The notes under the pieces: generated by a model
Told to the model about the DNA's origin: nothing
The model's input: the letters and a program-made list of their open reading frames with translations, nothing else
Database searches by the model: none
Source of the DNA: Diplosphaera chodatii
Taxonomy: Eukaryota; Chlorophyta; Trebouxiophyceae; Prasiolales; Stichococcaceae
Length of the DNA: 64,000 nt
Reading direction: 5' to 3'
Assembly: GCA_032358165.1 (NCBI GenBank)
Contig: JAALGY010000008.1
Span: forward strand, 2,294,001 to 2,358,000
Program-made: the position numbers and the translations under genes
In this document: piece after piece, positions 58,135-64,000 of the stretch
Position numbering within the stretch: the stretch's first letter is position 1
How the letters are laid out: the number at the start of each line of letters is the position of its first letter

Positions 58135-58843
58135 GCGTGACACCACGTCGCCGCTGCCATGCGGCTGTGCCGTGCGGAACCCGCTGCTGGGAACAATTTT
58201 GGATCTTCGACACGTGACATTTCGTCAGCGATTTTGCAAGGCCAGGTAATGTTGGTAGAGCGTAGCTGTAGCGATCAGAACTGCCGTGTTTGTGCTGCGG
58301 TCAGCGACCGCTTGCATGTTGCTCGGTATCACCTGACAAGCCATCGAGATCGATACTGCTGTGACAGCTGCTGTCAGGCTTCTGCATGTGACCTGTAAAG
58401 CGTGAATTTGATAGTACACAACGCGCCAGACTGGCACCATCACCTTGCGATGCATATCAGTTCTCAGATGTGCCCCATGCCATGCTAGGCAACTTCCTCC
58501 ACATCCACTGCTGCCATGTCTGGCCCAGGCTTTGCCTCATGCGCCCATCTTGGGGCAGTCCGCATCGTCTTGAGGGCACGAAGCGCTGCACCTCAGCATC
58601 CGCTGCCACACTTTGACGGCAGCCTGCGTGGTGTGGACCATAGCAAGCTTGCGGGAGCTGCACACCTTCCCATCACCGCTGTGCGAACGCCAGCGCAGTG
58701 ACGCACAGCACCGCGCCACCAGTCGCAAGCATTTGGCCGGTTGCACAGGCACTTGAAAGCGGCACAGAGACAATGTGAAAGCTCGTTTAGCGAGCTAGCG
58801 GCAGCTGCGGCCCTGTAGCGCCTCGGGGCGGCATCGCGCCGCG
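58135..58843. other. Spacer between the CBM1-like gene and CYP59
   Basis: No coding exon or clear promoter element recognised. A CACGTG lies near 58212, about 630 bases before the CYP59 start. Confidence 0.45.
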
Positions 58844-61800
58844 ATGGCGGTGCTGCTGGAGACCAGCAAGGGGGACCTGGTGGTGGACCTGTTCACGGAC
58901 GACTGCCCACTGGCCAGCCGCAACTTCCTGAAGCTGTGCAAGTGCGCGTTGCCGCTTCCCGCATCATACACATGCCGCCACTGCATGCGCGATGCCAGCC
59001 GCTCGCGTGTGCTGGCTGCAAGAAGCGTCCATACAGGGTGCTCACGGCGCACTGAGGGTTCGCTTGGTGCCCGCAGGATCAAGTACTACAACGACGTGCT
59101 GTTCCACAACGTGCAAAAGGGATTCATCGCGCAGACGGGGGACCCGACGGGCAGCGGCACCGGCGGCACCTCCATTTACGGGTGCGCCCCTGAACAGCCT
59201 TCCAAAGGCAGTCGATGCAGGGTGGCCTCAGCGACGCGGAGCCATGACGTCAGCGGCAGCGTTCACTTGCTCACAGCGCATGCGGGCAGGCGGCCCAAGG
59301 GCTCGGAACTTGGCGCCGCCAGGTCAACGGTGCGCTTCGTCGCTGCAGGGTGATGTACGGGGAGCAGGCGCGGCTGTTCGAGGACGAGATCCGGCCGCAC
59401 CTGCGACACAAGACCCGCGGCATGGTGCGCACCCTTACCTCTGGACCTGCCATTTGTGTCTGCATCTCGAGTGGTGCAGACGCCAGGGCGGCTTCTCACA
59501 CTGCCGCTGCGCCCAGTCCCATGCGCCAGTGTCATGTTTCAGACCGTGCGCATCCCACACCACACCCGCACTGTGGTCAGCTGGGCAGGCCTCTGACGCC
59601 ACCGGCACGCGCATGTAGCCCCGGCAGCACGAGGTGCCTGACTGCTGCTGGGTGGGGCAGGTGGGCATGGCGGGCGGCGGCAAGGATGCCAACGCCTCCC
59701 AGTTCTACATCACCACGGGCGCCGACCTGGACTCGCTGGATGAAAAGCACACCGTGTTCGGCGAGGTGGGCTGGCTCCAACTCTGTTCCAGCACGCCACC
59801 GCAGGCCATGGTGCATCACGGCCTGCGGCGTGTGTGCCCAAGCCCGGTGTTCTGCGAGCACCGCAGTCTGGCCTGCCTGGCCACGCTGAACCCGCGGCAA
59901 CGTACGCCGTGGCGCCCGCAGGTGTCGGAGGGGCTGGACGTGCTGGCGGCCATCGACGAGGCCTTTGTGGACGACAGCGGCCGCCCGCTGCAGGTGGCCC
60001 CTGCCCCGAGGGTGGATGATGATGAATATAATCCCCACAGAACTGTTGCCGCCTGACACGCGTTTGCTCCGCCTCGAAATCGTTCCCTGCACCAGCTGGG
60101 GACCCGGCTGCTCACTGCTGCCTTCTGTCTGCCTCCCTCTGGCTGAGCGGTGGCTGCCGCATCGTGCAGATCCCGTTAGCAAGCCCAGAAAATGCGCACA
60201 GCCCCCTTCGGACTGACCAGCTGTGTGGGCCGTAGAACATCCGCATCCGCCACACCATCGTGCTGGACGACCCCTTCGACGACCCGCCGCAGCTGGCGGA
60301 GCACATCCCGGAGAGGTCGCCGGAGCCCGCCATGGTCGAGGTGGGCGCTGTCAGCTGGCAGCATGTTGCAGTCGGTTCAACAAGGCTGTCGCGAGGCCGC
60401 AGCTGGCCAGGCGTTGAGGGAATAGCGGCGCCCCGCGTCGTGCAGATGCAACGGCAGCACCAAAGTCATCCGCCGCTGCATGGGCTGCCGTTCTCAGCTG
60501 CAGGCGGCGGGCTCGCAGCTGCACACTGGCTGGACGCTCGCAACACCCTGTCACTCATCCCCTGGTGAAAAACCAAAAACAAAAACAAAAAACAAAATGC
60601 GGCTCCCCGCGCCCGAACCCTAAACCCTGGGCTGCAGGGGGACACGCGGCTGGAGGACGACTGGGTGCCGGACGCGGACCAGCGCACCCTGGAGGAAATC
60701 GAGGAGTCCAGCCGCAAGAACGAGGCCCAGAACCGGTGGGCGCAGCCCTGCTGCAAGTGTCCAGCTGCGATGGGAGGCGTCCACCATGCCATGTGAACAT
60801 GGGCTTGAGATGTCAGCATTCTAGCATTTTCGCTGCTTGCAGACCTCATAACATGAAGACTCCAAGTCCTCAACCCTGCATTACATTCCTGCACCGCAGG
60901 GCGGTGGTGCTGGAGATGATTGGGGACCTGCCCGAGGCGGACAGCAAGCCGCCCACCAACATGCTGTTCGTCTGCAAGCTCAACCCGGTGCGGCGCGGCC
61001 CTCTGGGTCACTCCCGCCAGTGCATCCAGCATCCTCTGTATAGACGTCACGCACGCCGGCACTCCAGAAACCTACTGCCGTTCACACAAAGCTGGAGGGG
61101 TGCGGGCATCGGCATCAGGGGAGTGTGCTGAAGCTGCGCACATGTGCGCTGCTGCTCAGACTTGAGTTTTGGCTGAGTTCATTGCATCCTGCGCATGTGC
61201 GCAGGTGACGACCGAGGAGGACCTGGAGATCATCTTCTCGCGCTTCGGCAACATCACCTCCTGCGACATCATCCGCGACTACAAGACAGGTGCCGGCAGC
61301 GAACACCCCCTGCTGGAACCATGTGTCCACCTCCCTCCTGCGGTGTCGGACCATTCCTCTGGGTACGGCCTCGGGGCCAGGAGCTGTTCTGTGATGCGAG
61401 CGCATATCTTCCGGTCCGCAGGTGACAGCCTGTGCTACGCGTTCATTGGCTTCGACACCGACAAGGCGTCGGAGGACGCCTACTTCAAGATGAACAACGT
61501 GCTGATCGATGACCGCCGCATCAAGGTATGCCGTTGCTGCTGCTGCTGCTGCCTTGAGGTTTCTCCACGTGAGCATACCAGCAGCTGCAAAACTGTGCAG
61601 CGTTCCCCTGCTGCCGTTCTGTGTCTGTCCTGCACCCCGCCGCTGCTGCCGCCGGCACCGCTGCTCACCTGACACGCCGCTCTGCTCCATGCTTCAGCTC
61701 ACCGGGCTGAATGCTGAGCTCCACTCCTGCTGGCCTGGTGACCCGCGCCGGCCCCTGCCACCCCGCAGGTGGACTTCAGCCAGAGCGTGCACCACCTGTG

Positions 61801-63158
61801 GCGGCAGTTCAAGGCGTTTGGCAACAAGGCGGACGCCGCCGCGGGCGACTCGGCGAACGGCGGCGGCCCCGGCGGCGGCCGCGGCGGCGCATGCTTTGGT
61901 GGGAAAACAGATTTGACATGATAAGCAGCATCTGCTCCTACACAGCAGCCAGTGCGGTAGCAACTGCCATGTGGGCTGCGCGAGGCTGCTGTCGCCACGT
62001 TGCTGGCAGTTGCTGCATTGCCTATACTGTTAGTGGCTGCAGCTATCTCAACCATTTTACATTTGCTTGCTTCCATTTCTCGGAGTTCGGTACTTCACAA
62101 TTGCAACCTGACATCGTGGTGGCCTTGTGCTTGCTAGACGCACCACCATATATCCATAAAGCCACGCTTTGTGCTGCTGCAGAGTGCGGGCAGATGGGCC
62201 ACTTGGCGAGGGACTGCCCCAACAAGGGGGCCAAGGGGCAGAAGGACGGCGCCGCCGGGGGCGATGCCAACGCCAGCGTGCTCGCCCTCAAGGTATCTGC
62301 TTTTCGTCTAACTAGCCACTCGGCTACTGCCGTTCATGCCAGCCACACAACAGTGTGGTCGTTTGGATCTGCCGGCCAGAGCCGGCATGGCTCTGATCAT
62401 CAGCCCATTGTATGTAAGGCAGTTCGCGACACATCTGACACCCCGTGAACCCTGAGTCTAATTTCCGCATTCCAAATGCGCAGGCGGACCACCGGCGGCC
62501 GGCGCAGCACGGCGGCGGCGCCCGCGCCTACGACCTGCTGCTGGACGACGGCCACCCTGCAGCAGGACAGCCCGCGTCTCCAGCCCATCGCAGCCACGGC
62601 GGCGGGGGCGGCGGCAGCCGCCACCGGGACGAGCGGCGCTCAGACGACCGGCGGGCAGATGGGCGGCGCCCGGACGATCGGCAGCGGAACGACGTGCGGT
62701 CAGCCGACAGGCACGGGGACAGCCAGTCTCGGGATGACCGGCACCGCGGCGAGCACGGAGACACGCGGCACCACGGCAGCGGCAGGGCCGAGCGGCGCGG
62801 GGACGAGCGGCATGAGGGCAGCCATGACCGGCACAGGAGCGACGGGCGCGGCCATGACCGGCACAGGGACCGGCGGGACAGGCAGCCGGCGGGGGATGGG
62901 CGCAGGCGCGGCAGCCCGGCGCGGGAGCAGGAGCGAGACGGTGTTGACGCCGGCGGCAGGCCTGAGGTCGCGCCGGCGGTGCGGGAAGTGGCAGAGCCCC
63001 CGCCCAGGCAGCTGGAAGCGGCAGCGGAGGGGGGCGGCCACCACCGGCGGCGCCACGACAGCGACGACGAGGATGATGTCGGCGGCAGCGGCGGCGGCAA
63101 GAAGCACAAGAAGCACAAGCGCCACAAGAGTGAGCACCGGCATAGGAGTGAGCACTGA
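58844..63158 (+). CDS. CYP59: CYP59/PPIL4-type nuclear cyclophilin with RRM, zinc knuckle and charged tail
   Basis: In plants CYP59 links RNA polymerase II C-terminal domain state to pre-mRNA processing in the nucleus. 616 aa, 13 exons: 58844-58941, 59077-59181, 59349-59424, 59661-59765, 59922-59993, 60236-60340, 60638-60735, 60900-60987, 61205-61289, 61422-61525, 61769-61898, 62183-62292, 62484-63158. The cyclophilin domain (about 1-165) has [31 protein letters not shown] and EKHTVFGEV. The catalytic Arg of FHR is Asn, as I recall for PPIL4/CYP59, so isomerase activity is probably weak. Next come the RRM (RNP2 LFVCKL about 240; RNP1 LCYAFIGF about 281-288), a zinc knuckle [14 protein letters not shown] (about 354-367), and a 225-codon last exon rich in RD, HR, GR and SR that ends in a Lys/His-rich [10 protein letters not shown] segment. 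Domain order and length match CYP59 well. Confidence 0.95.
60616..60628. other. Telomere-like AACCCTAAACCCT in CYP59 intron 6
   Basis: Nearly two units of the plant-type telomere repeat (CCCTAAA) just before the intron 6 acceptor at 60637, preceded by an A-rich run at 60567-60598. It may be an interstitial telo-box or simply the branch-point and pyrimidine region. Confidence 0.6.
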
Positions 63159-63859
63159 GAGGATTACGAGGGGGATCGGCGGCAGTAGTGGACCTGGTCA
63201 CTGGCAGAAGCGAGCATGCGCCATATGCTTGGTGTACTTTGGCTGCTGACTGTGGGCTGGTGTAGCACTGCTGCTCCTGACATATGCTACCAGTGGGCGG
63301 CTTGTGATGGACGTGTGCCATTGTCACGCTGTCGAGCCGAGTGTTAAAAGCAGGTACAGACCGCAGGTGCACACATATACAGGGTGCCAACAAGTAGTAG
63401 GCGACACATTGCTGCCTTCCGTATCCGACATTGCGGAACGCCTTGACTAAGCAGTGAGTAAGAGCACCGACTGAGAGAGTGCTGCCGAATTAGTAGTTAT
63501 CACGTCGTAAGCAGCCCGACCTGCCGTGCAACAACCAATATCGTCCCGACGCAAAACCACATGTGGATCCAAAGAGAGGAAAGACATGCCAGGCCGCCAT
63601 CAGCTCCATGCAAGGATGCAACATCCGCCACACCCCAGCGGAATGAACAACAAACTCCCTCTCCACACCCAGACTGCCGATCAAGCTGTGTAAATGGCGA
63701 TCTCACACAGCTGACGAAGTGAGCGACGCTGCTGAGCTGATGAGGCAGCAAGCAGATTGCTACTCTGACCAGGCATTGTGAGTATGACCGACCCTGTGCT
63801 GTGATCTGGCTGGTCTTGCTGCCAGAACCAAGTGTTGGCTGTGCTGGCAGGCGCTTGTC
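63159..63859. other. Spacer after CYP59
   Basis: CYP59 3' flank and possible promoter of the next gene. A TGTAA near 63688 is more than 500 bases after the stop, so its use as polyadenylation signal is doubtful. No coding exon recognised on either strand. Confidence 0.45.
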
Positions 63860-63946
63860 ATGATGTCAGAATTGCTACGGACCAACTGGTTGGGCCTGCA
63901 GCAGCCTCCGTCGCCACCGCCGCCGCCGCCGCTGCTGCTGCTGCCT
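63860..63946 (+). CDS. Candidate first exon of a gene leaving the window
   Basis: ATGATG opens a frame of 29 codons beginning MMSELLRTNWLGLQQ, followed by a Pro run and a Leu run, and ends at CCT|GTGAGT, a strong phase-0 donor. Only 54 bases of the following intron are visible. No domain can be named from 29 residues, and the call rests on the ATG plus donor alone. Confidence 0.35.
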
Positions 63947-64000
63947 GTGAGTGCTGCCGAAGGTGGGTAAACTGCGCTGCCTGTCTAGCTGACGCAGAAC

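Noticed and set aside
62458..63393. 311-codon minus-strand frame
   Set aside because: Antisense to the charged tail exon of CYP59; Cys/Arg/Ala-rich shadow without a domain.

Overview
The window looks like nuclear DNA of a GC-rich, intron-dense green alga, most likely trebouxiophyte (Chlorella-like). The reasons are the high GC, many short introns (roughly 60-400 bp), donors that mostly read GTGCG, Ala/Gln/Gly-rich low-complexity coding sequence, RxLLQ-type segments after signal peptides, and genes for a plant-type cyclophilin-RRM protein (CYP59), a YSL/OPT metal transporter and a predicted plastid protein. No tRNA, rRNA, CRISPR array, IS or operon structure was seen. All gene models come from reading splice sites and phases by hand. 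Twelve genes could be assembled: eleven complete models, whose exon lengths all sum to a multiple of three, and one cut by the left edge. A candidate first exon of a further gene sits at the right edge.

Layout. 1-12885: three paralogous bZIP transcription factor genes, one on the minus strand (cut off at base 1) and two on plus, sharing a C-terminal region I do not recognise. 14560-27136: two tandem, intron-rich paralogues for large secreted proteins of a family that, from memory, resembles proteins of filamentous fungi and bacteria. 27881-30687: a predicted plastid (probably thylakoid-lumen) protein of unknown function. 31611-37616 (minus): an 18-exon YSL/OPT transporter. 39386-42299 (minus): a secreted Cys-rich orphan. 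43277-45505: an orphan basic/Ala-rich protein with a 14-nt first coding exon. 46159-55343: WDR6/Trm734, the WD40 partner of the tRNA-34 2'-O-methyltransferase. 56286-58134: a small secreted protein with three CBM1-like Cys modules. 58844-63158: CYP59/PPIL4 (cyclophilin, RRM, zinc knuckle, charged tail). 63860-63946: possible first exon of a gene leaving the window.

There is no single pathway here. What stands out is local duplication: the bZIP triplet, in which two members share a divergent promoter holding a G-box, and the secreted pair, whose introns have moved, been gained or been lost since duplication. Splicing is unusual: 8 of the 141 introns in my models start with GC instead of GT, and two models need very small exons (14 and 17 nt).
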